In this document: piece after piece, positions 1 through 12,122 of the stretch
Numbering within the stretch: position 1 is the first letter of the stretch
How the letters are laid out: the number at the start of each line of letters is the position of its first letter
NCBI GenBank assembly: GCA_949316235.1
Contig: OX438742.1
Location: 31,626,853-31,690,852, forward strand
Length of the DNA: 64,000 nt
Direction of reading: 5' to 3'
Source of the DNA: Oegoconia quadripuncta
Lineage: Eukaryota; Arthropoda; Insecta; Lepidoptera; Autostichidae
Made by a program: the position numbers and the translations under genes
Notes under the pieces: model-generated
What the model saw: the letters and a program-made list of their open reading frames with translations, nothing else
Told to the model about the DNA's origin: nothing
Database searches by the model: none

Positions 1-84
1 GCCTTTCCAGCGTCGATAATATATAAACCGATATTGTTGTGAACGCGGACATCCTTTGCGGCCTTCACATCATTCACGCTTAAG
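1..84. other. No recognised feature
   Basis: This short leading stretch is somewhat richer in GC than its surroundings. No ORF, repeat or RNA in it was recognised. Confidence 0.3.
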
Positions 85-375
85 TTGCTGTCGATAATAA
101 ATATAATAAATAATAAATATCCTTGACATACACACAGCGCCATCTAGTTTCACTTTAAGCAACTATAAGGTTGTGTTGTGGATACCAGATGGTTGATATA
201 CTACATAAATACATTTTTTTTTGTAAATAAATACTTATTATAAATGAAAACATCCATAACTCGGGTACACATGTCCGTATTCATCACACAAACATATGAC
301 CCTAGCGGGATTCGAACCCGCAACCTTTTGGTATAGTGGTCAGAGTTGCTAACCACTACACCAAACAGGTCGTCG
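85..375 (-). mobile_element. tRNA-derived SINE (family A), near full length
   Basis: On the minus strand the head is tRNA-like, with an A box (tggtgtagtggttag) and a B box (ggttcgaatcc). The body reads 'atgtttgtgtgatgaatacgg...ggatgtttt'. The tail carries 'agatggcgctgtgtgtatg' and ends in an AT-rich attattt repeat. The same head and body recur at 27.08 kb, 17.97 kb and 3.23 kb, and the same 3' end recurs at 25.12 kb. That recurrence makes this a dispersed SINE rather than a tRNA gene. The acceptor stem does not pair and the anticodon arm is degenerate. Confidence 0.8.
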
Positions 376-2774
376 CATCACATACTTACCTTGTATATTG
401 CAAATAGGTTTATTTTTTATTTATATAAAACCCAACTTTGAATTTATACAATGACAACACGTTTACATCAAGAATATTATGTAATGAATGATGCGTTTTA
501 TTGATCGTTAAATTAATTTGATTTTAACAACAGCATTGTCCAAAGTGTTGTTTACAAAATACAGAAACGTATAACGTACGAAGGTATTCGGTGTATTGGC
601 GTTAGTAAATGAGTTTTTCTGTGATCTGGCTCTCGCTAATTCCACTACTCTATAAATGTAGAAGTTCGTGATAATGTTTAGATGTCTTACTTAATCACGC
701 TAAAGCTGATGAATAAATTTTAAATGAAATTTCGTACACATATAGACCATACTCTGGGTTAACTCATGAGATGCTTATTAGTAATGCGCACAGAGTACTT
801 TTGGTAATGCGTTCCTGGGGAATATTATCTTACTTACTTATCTTGGTGACCAGTCATTATTTCCTCTTCTGAGGGTAGGTACTTGAGGCATGGCATCGTA
901 TATTCGAGGGTATACTTATCGCGTGCTAAAACTTGCGCATAATGGTGAAAAATAAAAACATGTCGCAACATAGAAGATGTTGCAATTAATTCTTCCCTTC
1001 ACTGTGTGAGTCCTATCAAATTTTCGCCACACTCTCTGTCTTTATTCATTTTTCTCTAGATGTTCATGCAGACGAAGTCGAAAACTAAAGCTAATTAGTT
1101 ATATCAATTTCACATTATAAAGATTGTTAATTTTAAAATTTTTCTTTAATTCCATTTGTTTTTCGTTTCGCTTCTTCATTAAATCATGATGCAAAACATG
1201 ATATGCAATGACGCATCTTATTCAGGAAATTCACAGACCACCCACCCGAAACACAAAATATTGGAATTTTGAAGTCTAGGGTACCTAAATAGCCATTTAC
1301 TGTGACTATGGTCATATCCATCTCCACTCCATCATAAATAAAACTGTATTACTCATACCTTACTACCTACGAAATGCGAAGCATTGAAAAAGAATAACGA
1401 AAAATAAAATGTTATTTTTTTCTATATTCACCTCAATTGTACCTCGCCCCGGTCAGTTGTAACTTTAACGTTTTCCAGATAAGAAGTTTGTAAATACTTT
1501 TCTGTTTCTAATTAATATTTAAAGAAGTTGGTTACCGGAAAGTAAAAGTAACGAAATCTTGAAAGAGACACGTGGTGACGTTTGCACGTTTCATCCAATT
1601 AAATGATTTAACCAGTATTAGGGGAAATATACTTAGGTGAATAATAAAACGGTAGTTTCAAAAACTACTTAAGTATTTTCCTTATCATCACAAAAGCATT
1701 TAAATATTACTTAAACGGTATACCTACATGAAAAATCTCAAATGTGATGTAAATAAAACTAACAGTTTTATAAATGATTACACGTGAGTTTCAATTTGGT
1801 TGGTAATTATATATAGCGATCATTTACTTAGCACGTAAAATAGTTACTTATAAGCATCTATGTAAATTATTTACGAAGACCAGTGCACAAACGAAGTCCT
1901 AAATAAACATTGGAGTTATCGAAAAAATGTGTAGCTCCCCTAACACTATACGGTGCTATTTATCAATTGGATACAAAGAAAGTTAATCCGCGACCGAACC
2001 GCATGTAAGTGTTTACAAAGTACTCAAAAAGGCTCAGTGTTTTTAACTCCTGATCTGAAAGCGTTTTACCTGATCCAATAGTTTCTAAACTCCACTTCCG
2101 TGCAATGGAACCACACGTAATACATAAAACCAGGAAATCTTTAGTTTATACTCGTTCAAGTGTAACTTAGGAAAACTCTACGTAATATTTTAATCATAAA
2201 AAAAATGCCAAGCCAATATGTACTTTTCTATTTCATATTTGAATTAAGAATTTTTTATCAACTAAAGATTTCCAATACAATTAGTATTCGGATCTGAAAA
2301 ATCCAGTGCCTCGCAGTACGTAAGTCATTTTGTCTTGTTTTCTAGGGAAAAATCAACTTCAAGGGCAGTACCATTTAGTTTATTTTGTTAGAATTAATTT
2401 ATATTAAGTACGTATTTTTTTTGAGTTATACTCGTATGATGTAGGCACAACTACGTAATTATAATTCATATACCTACTATTTTTCAACACCATGAATAAG
2501 GAAACTTGAAGAGTTAAAAACAATTCCCAGTGAATTTAACAACTTAATTTGGCAATTACGCCACCGCGGTACCAACACTCTAACATTATTATCCCATTTA
2601 AACTGGTGTTAACATCTGAGTGTCGCTCGGGTATAATTGTACACTACTATTATGCATACTAGATTTATAACTACCTATAACTTAAGCTGTACCACACAGT
2701 TTTCAATTTTCTGAAATATTCTTTCGCGCAAATTTCTAAATTCATGTATACAGTTAAAATATACATAATTAGTT
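376..2774. other. AT-rich spacer
   Basis: There is no ORF of note, no tRNA and no repeat I could match within the window. The stretch is strongly AT-rich, with short poly-A and poly-T runs. It could be intron or intergenic DNA. Confidence 0.4.
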
Positions 2775-2890
2775 TTTTTTTTGTTTATATGAGAGGGCGG
2801 CAAACGAGCATGCGGGTCACCTGATGGAAAGCAATCACCGCAACACCAAAAGGGTCACAAATGCGTTGCTGGCCTTTGAGGAAGGTGTAG
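2774..2890 (-). repeat. Dispersed lepidopteran repeat, poly-A tailed
   Basis: A poly-T run is followed by 'gggcggcaaacgagcatgcg', then 'ggtcacctgatggaaagcaa' and 'gcgttgctggcctttga'. I recognise this as a common dispersed repeat of moth and butterfly genomes. The poly-T at the low-coordinate end suggests a retroposed 3' end on the minus strand. No second copy is visible in the window, so the call rests on recognition. Confidence 0.5.
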
Positions 2891-3029
2891 TTATTGCTAA
2901 AGAGTTCATAAGAGAGATATATCAGGGATTATAATTATATAATATAACTTTTCATATATAACTTTTGATTCAATTAGCTATAGTAGTTATAGTAGATTTC
3001 GCATGGACTACCTTCATCGCTTTGTTTAA

Positions 3030-3199
3030 CTAATGAAGTGAACTAATCACTTTATCGGGATAAACAATATTGTATATTTCAAACCAGGTTATGTTCTACC
3101 CATATACCAAATTTCATCAAAACCCGTTCTTCCGTTTCGCCGCGATTGAGCAACTAACAAATAAACAAACATCCAAACTTTGGCATTTATAATATTAGT
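3030..3199 (+). mobile_element. Helitron-like (Lep1-type) repeat, 5' truncated
   Basis: The segment contains 'cactttatcgggataaa', 'atataccaaatttcatc', 'ccgtttcgccgcgattgagc' and the terminal 'ataatattagtt'. These blocks recur in the same order at 10.5, 13.6, 17.3, 27.9 (reverse), 46.5 (reverse) and 62.2 kb. The 5' 'cgcccgcggcttcgc' block is missing here. The Lep1/Helitron assignment is from memory of lepidopteran repeats. Confidence 0.75.
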
Positions 3200-3224
3200 T
3201 AAATATATTTTATTACATAAAATA

Positions 3225-3440
3225 TAGCTGTCTGTCTGCGAAACCAATGGTGGCGGGTTCGAATCCCGCGAGGTATAAATGTTTGTGTGTTGAATGCGAA
3301 CATTTATTCCGGAGTCATGGATGTTTATATATCTATATTTTTGTATATTTAGCTCTTAAGTAGTATGGATACCACTTAATGGCACTAGATGTTTGGTGTA
3401 TGTGTCCGAAATATTTATTTATAATCTGTAACATAACAGT
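3225..3440 (+). mobile_element. SINE family A, degraded head
   Basis: The B box and body ('gggttcgaatcccgcgagg', then 'aatgtttgtgtgttgaat', 'gtcatggatgtttatat') match the other family A copies. The 3' part ('ggcactagatgtttggtg') aligns with the 3' part of the copy at 85-375. The A-box half is not recognisable. Confidence 0.7.
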
Positions 3441-4440
3441 TTAACTAAAACTAAAAAACATAAATAGTTTATTGGCCAGCCAAAGAAGTACAACTAGCTA
3501 ACTAATTTTAATAAATTAGTAGTTGATTAATAAACTTTAGCTACACTCTGCAAACGTGTTTTGTACGTATGTGGCTCATTTTAATTGATGAATTAGTAAG
3601 CAGATTCAACAAATGATTTAGTTGCTCAGGTGACTTTTGTCGTCTTGTATGTCTCTTGTGTACTTTGTATATTTTTAAGCCTTTGTGCTTTCGTGTGTTT
3701 TGTCTTATCTTATCTCATTAAATTTTATCTTAAAATTTAATGAGGTATATATATGCAAGTAGTTCTCCATGTCCCAGACTATTTCTCTGCCAAGTTTCCA
3801 TACGATCGATTCAAAAGTTCAGTTGTGAAAAGATAACAAATAGACAGGCCGCATTTATTTATTAGGCGGATTCTATTTTATCTACATAGTGAGCCGTAGT
3901 AACTAATTTAAAATAAAATGAATTTACTTAAAAATCTCAGTTTTCAACATCATATATCTAAGGGCTACCGAAATAGCCTCGGCCAATTTCACCGGCATAC
4001 CGGCGACGACCACTCTCACCATTGTGACGTGCTCAAATCTTTATAAACGGTGAAAGGGAATTTCGGACAACATATATCCCGATTTACTTCTACATCCCAG
4101 GGGAAGATTGTTATATGAAACTCTATGAGGTATCATAAATACGTTAAGTCTGCTTGAACGTTCTTATAAACTGCGGTAAAGTCTTTGCAATATTAAAATA
4201 TTATATATATATAAGTATTATATATATAATATAAGTTGATTATTAGAACACCATTTTAGAGAGAGCACTAATTGCCTCCGTATGCGGGGAATTTGTGGTT
4301 TCCCTCGTATTCGTCTGGGGCGGAACACACGCCATTTCCTCACCCATTAGCATCTGACGACATCTCCATGTATTAACTGCTAGAATTTTGGTACCTATTG
4401 CCTAACAGACGGTGTGTACATTTTTAGGTTTCATATTATT
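3441..4440. other. AT-rich spacer with (TA)n tract
   Basis: Nothing coding was recognised. A TA-rich simple tract lies at about 4199-4235 and is itself nearly palindromic. Confidence 0.4.
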
Positions 4441-4444
4441 TAAT

Positions 4445-4545
4445 AAAAACCGGCCAAGTGCGTGTCGCGTCTCGTGTAGTAAAGGGTTTTATAGTTGCCC
4501 GTCACAATATGCGGATTTAGAAGGGGGCTTATTGTTGTTAGATAA
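4445..4545 (+). repeat. Dispersed repeat fragment
   Basis: The segment has 'ccggccaagtgcgtgtcgcg' followed by 'agggttttatagttgcccgt'. A related block lies at about 12.01-12.07 kb ('gtagggttccgtggttgcccg') and another at about 48.03-48.09 kb ('ggccaagggcgtgtcag'). I know this as a common dispersed lepidopteran repeat. Its class is uncertain. Confidence 0.5.
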
Positions 4546-4632
4546 ATAATTTTCAACGGATGGTACATACACTTTGTATGTTGCTCGCCTATTACTTCTC
4601 CGTGATAGCTTTTCTTTTCACTTCGTTACATA

Positions 4633-4871
4633 CAGGGTGAATTGGAATTCGTATAATTGACGTCGTCTGTTGACGCCACTCTTGATTACGAACAACTTTT
4701 CCCAATGAACTACTGTCGAATTCGCTCAAAAAATTTACGGTTACAAAGTAAACTATTCTGAAACAACCTTTTGTATGGAAGTCCAACCATTTTCGGCTGA
4801 ATTCGGATGTGGTTCCTAGTGGAAGTGGAGTCGCCAGTAAACAGGAAATACGCTAATGAAATTTCACCCTG
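4633..4871. mobile_element. 239-bp MITE with CAGGGTGAA ends and TA duplication
   Basis: The element begins CAGGGTGAATT and ends with the inverted TTTCACCCTG. Both ends are flanked directly by TA (4631-4632 and 4872-4873). The inverted repeats are exact for about 9 bp and then only loosely similar. The TA flanks and CAGGG-type end fit a Tc1/mariner-superfamily non-autonomous element. A short ORF spans it on the minus strand but shows no transposase motif. Confidence 0.6.
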
Positions 4872-5987
4872 TATACTACTACCGTGCACTTTTTCAAGTA
4901 TCTGAAAACAACCGGCAGGAAGAAGGGACACATGATTCTAATACAAAAGTAAAAGAAATCCTCCTCACTTTTCTGAAACTGTATTTTCTTTTCTGTTGTG
5001 CAATAAAGTGTATTTGTATTGTACTGTATCCTAAAAAATGTTTTTTAAGATTTTATTTTTCCCCTTTATCGGCGTGATTAATATGTATGTTTATGCCAAA
5101 TTACAACTTTCTAAACAGATGGACATGGCGAAACTATAGGATTCCTTATTGACAACGGTAATTTCAAAACTATAGCCATGAGGTAGAATTTTAAAGCGAT
5201 ATGCGTTGGTTTTAAAGCGATACGCAATTAAAACCTCGCATTGAGAGCCCTTGTTCTATTCTTTCCTGATAGAAAAGGTTATTAATGTTCATACTTAATT
5301 TTATTAGTTATAGGTAACTAATAAATGATACTATATTACAAGGTATTGTTGTGTGTGGTAAATTGCGTGTCTGGGAATTTGCGAATCTGGTATCATATCG
5401 AAAGGATTCCTATCCTGATCCTGATTTACCTAAACATGTGGAACAATTATATATAATTATGAGTAAGTGAATTAGAATTTTAAGCGCAATATTTAGCTAT
5501 AACTATGCATGTAGCATACTCGTACAGAACACACCAGGAGTTTAAAATTAGAAGTTTGTGACCGACCTTTTTCTACGTCACAAAAATCACCACAGGGCTT
5601 AGGAGGCAGAATTTGGTTTATTTTTAAAATCGTTAGATATTGCTGCAAATGGAAATGATTACACTTTCTACATATTAGATATATTATTGAAATATATATC
5701 TTTCGAACAACAAGCAGTTGCAAAATTATTTAACTACCAGTATTAGTTGCCATGTTTAAAAAATGTGTAATTTATTTATTTGTTGCAAAACGGACAAAAA
5801 TATATGGGTTTATCGCACATTATATTTCAAAACCCAGTTAGTCCAGTAAAAATGCGTCAGTTTTGTGGTGTAACTTACTTATATCTTAAAGTTGCTGATT
5901 TTTTGTAGAAGGATAGAGTACCCATCAGTAATAGAATAAAACCGTTTTCGAACTATTCTGTAGCTTGCCTAATATAGTATAGGTATA
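4872..5987. other. AT-rich spacer
   Basis: At about 4998-5030 there is 'gttgtgcaataaagtgtatt', which looks like a LINE 3' tail. Nothing else was recognised. Confidence 0.35.
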
Positions 5988-6120
5988 CATGGGGCACATT
6001 AAAAGTTTTGCACTTCTAGCTAATCGGAACTATTTGAATTTCGAATGTTATATTTTTTGAAACGACTTGCAACCTTGTTAGTAATAAAAAAAAATGGGAG
6101 GGAAATCATTTGTCAATTGT

Positions 6121-6187
6121 GTTTTTTTTTTATGCACGACGAGTTCGTACTTGACCTCAATCACACCTGATGTTAAGTGAAGATGAG
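6121..6187 (-). mobile_element. SINE family B 3' fragment inside the mariner
   Basis: The segment reads poly-T, 'atgcacgacg', 'gttcgtacttgacctcaatc', 'acacctgatgttaagtgaag', 'atgagg'. This equals the reverse complement of the 3' end of the SINE B copy at 14.56-14.89 kb. It is a severely 5'-truncated copy. Confidence 0.8.
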
Positions 6188-6226
6188 GTTTTTATCACAC
6201 ATCAAAGTTCTACGTAAGCAACGAAA

Positions 6227-7224
6227 ATGGAATTAAGTCGAAAAGATTTTAGAGCGAAGATTTTTTATAATTTTAAAAGTTCTCTCTCTCCGCAAGACTG
6301 TGCCGCTCATCTTCAAAATGCTTTTGGGAGAGAAGCACCTTGTTTGAGCACCGTCAGGCGATGGTTTGCTGAATTTGAGAGAGGTCGGGTTTCTTTACAT
6401 GACGAACTTCATGAAGGGCGGCCTCAACTGCCGTCAACGAAAATAATGTGGCTACTGTTAAGCGGCTAATTGAAGAAAACCCGCGGATTACCTATAAGAC
6501 AATTCGAGGACCATTGGGGATTGGTATGAGCCAAATACAGAAAATTTTACACGAAGATATAAAAGTTCGGAAACTTTGTTGTCATTGGATCCCTCATGAA
6601 CTGACAGCGGAGCAGAAGCGGACTCGCGTGGAATGGTGCTCGCAGATGCTACTGAAGTACGACCAAGGACTTTCTAATTTCTAATTCTGTTTGACATTGT
6701 CACAGGAGACGACGTGGATTTATTGTTTTGAACCCGAAAAAATACAGCAATCTTGTGAATGGGTGTTTGAAAATGAGAACAGGCCAACAAAAGTGAGGCA
6801 GGCGAGAAACGTTGGTAAAAGAATGATCGCGTTTTTTTTCTCAGCTACGGGTCCCATTTGCACAATTCCACATGAAGATCAAAAGAGTGTTAATGCCGAG
6901 TGGTATTCTACCATTTGTTTACCCAGGGTGTTGAAAAAGGTTTGCGAAAGACGTCCAAAAAGCCGCGTTCTCCTACATCATGACAACGCTTCTTCACCCA
7001 CGGCCAACAAAACAAAGTCATTTTTAGCTTCCGAAAAAGTACAACTCGTCACCCATGCTACACATAGCCCTGACCTAGCACACTGTGATTTTTGTATTGT
7101 TCCCAAAATCAAACATTTGATGAGAGGTTTCACTTTTACCAATTCCGAAGAGGTAGTGATAGCGTTCAATCAGCAAATAGAAAACATGCCTTCAGATCTG
7201 TGGTCCTCCCGTTTTAAAAAATAG
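6227..7224 (+). pseudogene. Mariner transposase, frameshifted
   Basis: Three successive reading frames together resemble a mariner transposase. The N-terminal part (6227-6469) begins MELSRKDFRAK and has the helix-turn-helix block ending TVRRWFAEFERGR. The middle part (6448-6684) carries the second helix-turn-helix and linker. The C-terminal part (about 6691-7224) has TWIYCFEPE after the first catalytic aspartate, HHDNAS with the second, and SPDLAHCD with the third. The spacing between the last two acids is 34 residues, the D,D34D signature. Frame changes lie near 6450-6470 and near 6690-6710, the second right beside the first catalytic block. The protein would have catalysed cut-and-paste transposition in the nucleus but cannot be made intact from this copy. 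Confidence 0.85.
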
Positions 7225-7348
7225 TTCGATCACATGAAAAAATGTTTAAAATGAAAGGAGAGTATATTTTGAAAAGCAATAAACATAATATTTTTGTTAT
7301 AACATGTTGTTTTTTTAAGTTACGCAAAAGTTTTAGTGTGACCTACTG

Positions 7349-10300
7349 TGATTTTATGGACTGTATCAAGATAAAAGAGGGTTCTTAGGGTGGTGAAAAT
7401 AATATTTATTCTACTGCAACAACTGGCCTAAAGCCAAGACAAAACAATAAAAATAAAAAAAATCAAAAAGACAGGCAAAAGGTAAAAAAATATAAAAGTA
7501 AAAAGTATTACTATATTACTATAAAAAGGTGTCTATACGGCACACCTACGTAATTTAGTTATAAAACCTACAATATTAAATTAAAGTTACCACTGTGAAA
7601 GTCATTGATTTGTAGAACAGGCTAAGATCTCCTATAACAATTTTCTAAAAAATTAATCAATGGCTACTTAATATTTTCTAAAAATAGTTTATTGAGTTGT
7701 GATATTTGCCCTCCGTGAAATTTTTCATAAAGAACTTATTCAATAATAGAAACAATAGTAATCAAGAACAATGGGTTTTTTAACCTATTTTTGGAAAGGT
7801 TTGAGGATACTAAAAAGAAATGTATTTTACTATTCACATGAAAGATCACGATCTTAAAATTTGGATACTAATTAACCATACTGTATATTATCGTATTGTG
7901 CAGTTGTAGGATTAGTAGTTAAGTTAAGTTTTTTGAAGTAATGTAGACATCAAATATATTTTACGGGTATAATTTTTTAATGGTACACACAGGCAAAGGC
8001 TCCTAGTACTTTGACACAGGTATTGTTACCTCTCTATATAGTGCGTGAGGAGCAGCAGCACATGTCAACTCAGCGTGTTACTTTGACTAGAAACTTCATT
8101 GTAGTGCATTGAATGCTGCCCGACAACTACCCTCGCAGTTTCAGACACACAGACAAAGAGTTAATACAACTTGTCCGCCAGGCTGTAAATAATGATGTTG
8201 GAAGTTTTGTTACGGTTCTGTAGGAGCGCTTTGTTTAGAAATACGAGCAGGTTGCAATGGAATAAAAGAACTTATGAGGGCATCAAAATATTGCGAATAA
8301 AAGAGAAACACTAGGGCAACGTGAACTACCAAGAAATTATCGAAGTGTCAGAGTTTTTCTTTTTAATTAATTTCACCTATTTTACGAACATGATTTCATT
8401 ACACTAGCATATATCATATTTTTATCGCCTCACCAGCTCGGAAAGGGCCCCTTTTCTTGCTTGAAAAGACTGTACAAAATTCAGTTTTGCTCCCTCTATA
8501 TGCTATGAGGAGACAAAGTGGTTTCAATTTCGAATTAGACGAATCGGCATATCTCGGTGCAGAAAAACTAAACAAGCAAAGTGACTTTTTTTTGTAAATT
8601 GTTTCGCCCTTCAGTTTTATAAATTTTGCTTATTTTTTTATTTTCTAAGTATATTATTTAACGCCAAAACACTATTGAATTACCTATATAATAATACGAT
8701 CGTTCTAAAAAATTTCGGTCCATTAGTGAAATTAAAAAATTAAGCACAAAGAAGAACATTTGAAATATATTTTGAAACCATAATTTAACCTGTGACACAG
8801 ATTTAATATAGTACTAACGTGCCTGTGATCTAGAGCAAGGTAATAATTTCATAACGCACACCTACAAAATCGTTAAAAGGCGGAATGCTGTTATTGAAAT
8901 TGTTTGTTTTTGTGGCAAAATACCATAAATTTATAAATAATTATGACTATTATGATATGATACTATGATAATTTATAAATATAAATATAATAAACAGTTA
9001 TGACAATAACTTGACACCAGTTGAGTTTTAAACGAACATGTTTCAGTAGATTCTTTTTACTTCTACTCGTAATATCCTCGCTGATAGAGGTGAAAAGTTG
9101 TATGCTTCACTTATGAGCAAAGTTATTAGCGTCTCATGTTATTGAACCCGTACCGGTCCTGACTTGATTTACCCACAGGCTAAGTAGGTTAGGGCCTAGG
9201 GCGCAAGAACCGAGGGGCGCTAAGCTTGCCTGTGCAATCACCACTTATTTACGGAATAATATTTGTTTATTTGAAAATACGCGCCTAATATACTTGAATT
9301 TGAAACAATTCCCGCGCTCTCTTACTCATCCCCCGGCATATATCGCATCGGCACACACGCATACACAGCAAAACTCCAAAGTGTATGCTACAATTAAAAG
9401 CTTAAACATTGGTTCCATTATTCCGAATGTAGAAATCGTACTCGATTAGTGAATTATTAAAATAAAAATAAAAATCTCTAAATCAGGCAGTGTCCCTACG
9501 CTCAGAAATCGAACTGAAAAAATACGTTAAAGCTTATGCTTTGCTCAATGATTGCAGGCTTGCTAAAGGCTTTGTCCAAGACTATGATGCTAGCGTATTT
9601 TGAATTGCCTTAAAATTATATAACTTTAAATAAAATATTACATAATTTGGAAATGAAAAAAGACCCTGGAGTATATGTTCACGTCACAGGTAAAACACAT
9701 GTTCCAGTTCACTGTTCTGAGGCAGGGTGCCCAGAAGGCTAGCGGTGTTGCCACGTTGTATGGCGAAACTTATGCACTGGCCCAGTAGAGACCATGGTAT
9801 ACCATAGAGGGCAGAAATTGGTAGCATTGTGTTAGGGCTGCTTATTTCTTGGTTTTCAGCAGCGACCATTGCACTTTTGAGGTGTAGGCTAAATGGGAGG
9901 GCGCCAACCTGTCGACCCAAGCGTCCATGTAATGAGATTCATACTATCATCGGGTTGCGTGCTATATAACCCGTTGAGGGTGGCAAGTGTCAAATAAAAA
10001 AATAATATTAAATGAAAGGTTATATATCGCACACGAGAGCAAAGTTATTTGCGTCGCTATGCTCAGGATTCAATTATAGAATCCTTCACTTGCTTTAGAT
10101 TCAAAATCAACACTCTCAACAAAAACCGTCTTTGCTCCCTTCTTGAACAATTAACTATTATCTACATTGATTTGTACTTTTGTGATAAATCCTGTCTCGT
10201 ATCGCCAACGATCAATGACTTATTTCATTTCACTTTTTGAACTGAAGACACTTCTTTTCTTATATTATATAGTTATAAATAAGTACCGTGTGTAGTACAT

Positions 10301-10497
10301 AGTACTGTGTACACAAGTTACTTATCTATGTACCAACGCCCGAATATTTAAACGCGTCTTAACTTTAGGAGCACCTTAAATATCGTACCGTCACTTTCAT
10401 GTCGTTGACATATAAAGCGACGGAATGATAATTCAAGCTTTAGGTTAAGACGCGTTTGAGTGTTCGGACAATAGGTAGTTACTCATATTTATTACTA
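7349..10497. other. Spacer with two less AT-rich islands
   Basis: Most of this is AT-rich and featureless. An island at about 8020-8340 and another at about 9660-9985 have more GC and could be old transposon remnants. A 78-codon open frame on the minus strand (9684-9920) lies in the second. No domain was recognised in it, and its first codon is not ATG. Confidence 0.35.
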
Positions 10498-10724
10498 GGT
10501 TTTCGCCCGCGGCTTCGCCTGCATTGAATTACTTTATCGTAGATATGTTTAATTTGTTTATCCCTGTATATACATTTTATTGTGTATTTAATGTATTGTA
10601 TACATTTTAATCCAGGGTATGTTCTACCTATATACTAAATTTGTTCATCCGTTTCGCGGTGATTGACAAACAAACAAACCAACAAATAAACAAACATCCA
10701 AAACTTTCGCATTTATAGTATTAG
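10498..10724 (+). mobile_element. Helitron-like (Lep1-type) repeat, near full length
   Basis: The 5' end reads 'ttttcgcccgcggcttcgcc'. The middle has 'ccagggtatgttctacctat'. The 3' end reads 'atttatagtattag'. The order matches copies at 17.33 and 62.17 kb. The 3' terminus abuts the perfect hairpin that starts at 10725. Confidence 0.75.
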
Positions 10725-10788
10725 TTCACGTATTGACAATCGTATTGACGAGCGCATCTGCTCGTCAATACGATTGTCAATACGTGAA
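10725..10788. repeat. Perfect hairpin, 29-bp arms, 6-nt loop
   Basis: The left arm (10725-10753) and right arm (10760-10788) are exact reverse complements, with GCATCT as the loop. Within each arm a GTATTGAC-type unit is repeated. It lies immediately after the 3' end of a Helitron-like repeat. The exact match implies a recent origin or an assembly artefact. Confidence 0.9.
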
Positions 10789-11790
10789 ATGTGTATTCCA
10801 TTAGACTTGTGGTCCTTATGTTATGTATGAATGAGTTCAAAGTATATGATGCAAGTCCCAAAATAAAAATAGTAAGTAGATTATGTATTTTATTAATTAC
10901 TACAAATATCTACTTCTACTCCGCTCTAGAATATACCTTCCGAGAATATGTCCTTCCGTACTTGCTATCGTGTACTGTCATATTCCCAAGAGATACTAAG
11001 TTATCAATCTAAGACCTTATTACCTTATTTTGTATTACCCTGTTATCTACATACTGAATTGCATGTCTGGGACTCCGTATCGAACAGCTGAATATTATCT
11101 GACCGAGCTATTATCAAATTTGTAGCATTCAGTTCAGAGTAATAACTTTGTGGTTGAGATGAGAATCCAATTCTCAATGCCAATACATTCCAGATTAAGA
11201 GTTAAATCGAATTTGACATCGATAAAACTATACAAATGAGCTAAATTATTATAAATTTATTAAAAGGCCGCAGCTGAAAACCTCTGCTGAAATTGTCAAA
11301 AGTTTCATTATGCGCTACTGTAATTTAAAAGTTGGACAATTCTCATTACCCACTGTGGGCAAATGGTGTCATTCGGGATATGTTATGTATATCTAAGGGA
11401 AAGTTCTCGTTACGTCATGTCCTCTGGAAGCTCGAAGCAGTTGGTGCTAGTTAGGTAGGCTGGGGGCGTGACAAATAAATTTATACACTACCTTTTTCAA
11501 CTCTATTCCATATTGTAATTTCATACAAAAATGACCATCGAATGATGTCCTTTCGATTGTCGTGGGGAAGCGCGGGTATAATGCAAAATGCGAAGGTGGG
11601 AAATATCAGATGATCTTTCTAAAAAGCGTGTCCATAAAATCACAACCTAACCAGCAAAGCCATGCAGTTTGAAGTTATTGAGAAAACAAAATTTTTTGCC
11701 TTTGTAGGATTCAGTATGGTTAATAAGTTTAATTTGAAATGACAACATTTCATTAACGATTTATGAAAATCTCACCGCTTTCATGTAGAT
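10789..11790. other. AT-rich spacer
   Basis: A 73-codon open frame (10791-11012) has no recognisable motif. Nothing else was found. Confidence 0.35.
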
Positions 11791-11799
11791 GTATATATC

Positions 11800-11841
11800 T
11801 ATAGGTTAGGTATAGGTATAGGTATAGGTAGGTATAGGTTG
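11800..11841. repeat. (ATAGGT)n-like simple repeat
   Basis: About seven imperfect units of 'taggta/ataggt' lie here. The unit is not the insect telomeric TTAGG. Confidence 0.7.
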
Positions 11842-11849
11842 AATTCTTT

Positions 11850-12010
11850 AAGTGGACCTGGATGACCAAATCCTAAACTATGAGGAATAGCGAAAAGTAC
11901 TCAAATGAGCCTCGGGTCCGATTTTTATGAAAACTAAAACTGCGTCAATGGATTTTTGAAAAAATAATATTCCTAGCCAGGAATCGAACCCGTTGATTTT
12001 GATAAAAAAA
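11850..12010 (+). mobile_element. Degenerate long-TIR transposon end (related to 41.7 and 53.6 kb elements)
   Basis: The segment follows the order seen in the inverted repeats of the two better elements: 'actatgaggaatagcgaaaa', 'gtactcaaatga', 'gtcaatggatttttgaaaaa', then 'gccaggaatcgaaccc' (a B box on the minus strand) and a run of A. Similarity is partial and the outer CAGGG end is not clear, so this is a probable rather than certain relative. The opposite end was not found. Confidence 0.45.
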
Positions 12011-12097
12011 AACTCCACGAATTTCACGCGCAGTGTAGGGTTCCGTGGTTGCCCGTAACAATATGCAGAGTAGTTTTTCGACTATATTACTACTATT

Positions 12098-12122
12098 ACT
12101 ATATATATATATATATATATAA
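12098..12122. repeat. (TA)n microsatellite
   Basis: An uninterrupted TA run of about 20-25 bp is visible here. Confidence 0.9.

Larger units (their letters stand above)
5988..7348 (+). mobile_element. Mariner-like DNA transposon, inactive
   Basis: The imperfect inverted ends are 'cacattaaaagttttgca' at about 5995 and, read on the minus strand, 'cacactaaaacttttgcg' at the 3' end. A TA precedes the left end; the right flank no longer reads TA. The interior carries a broken mariner transposase. A SINE B 3' fragment sits in the 5' untranslated part, so the SINE is younger than the mariner. The total length of about 1.36 kb, including that fragment, fits a mariner. Confidence 0.8.

Noticed and set aside
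300..375. A tRNA gene on the minus strand (A box and B box present)
   Set aside because: The same head is attached to the same body at four other places, the acceptor stem does not pair, and the sequence continues as a SINE.
11800..11841. Telomere-like TTAGG array
   Set aside because: The unit is ATAGGT, only one TTAGG occurs, and the array is very short.
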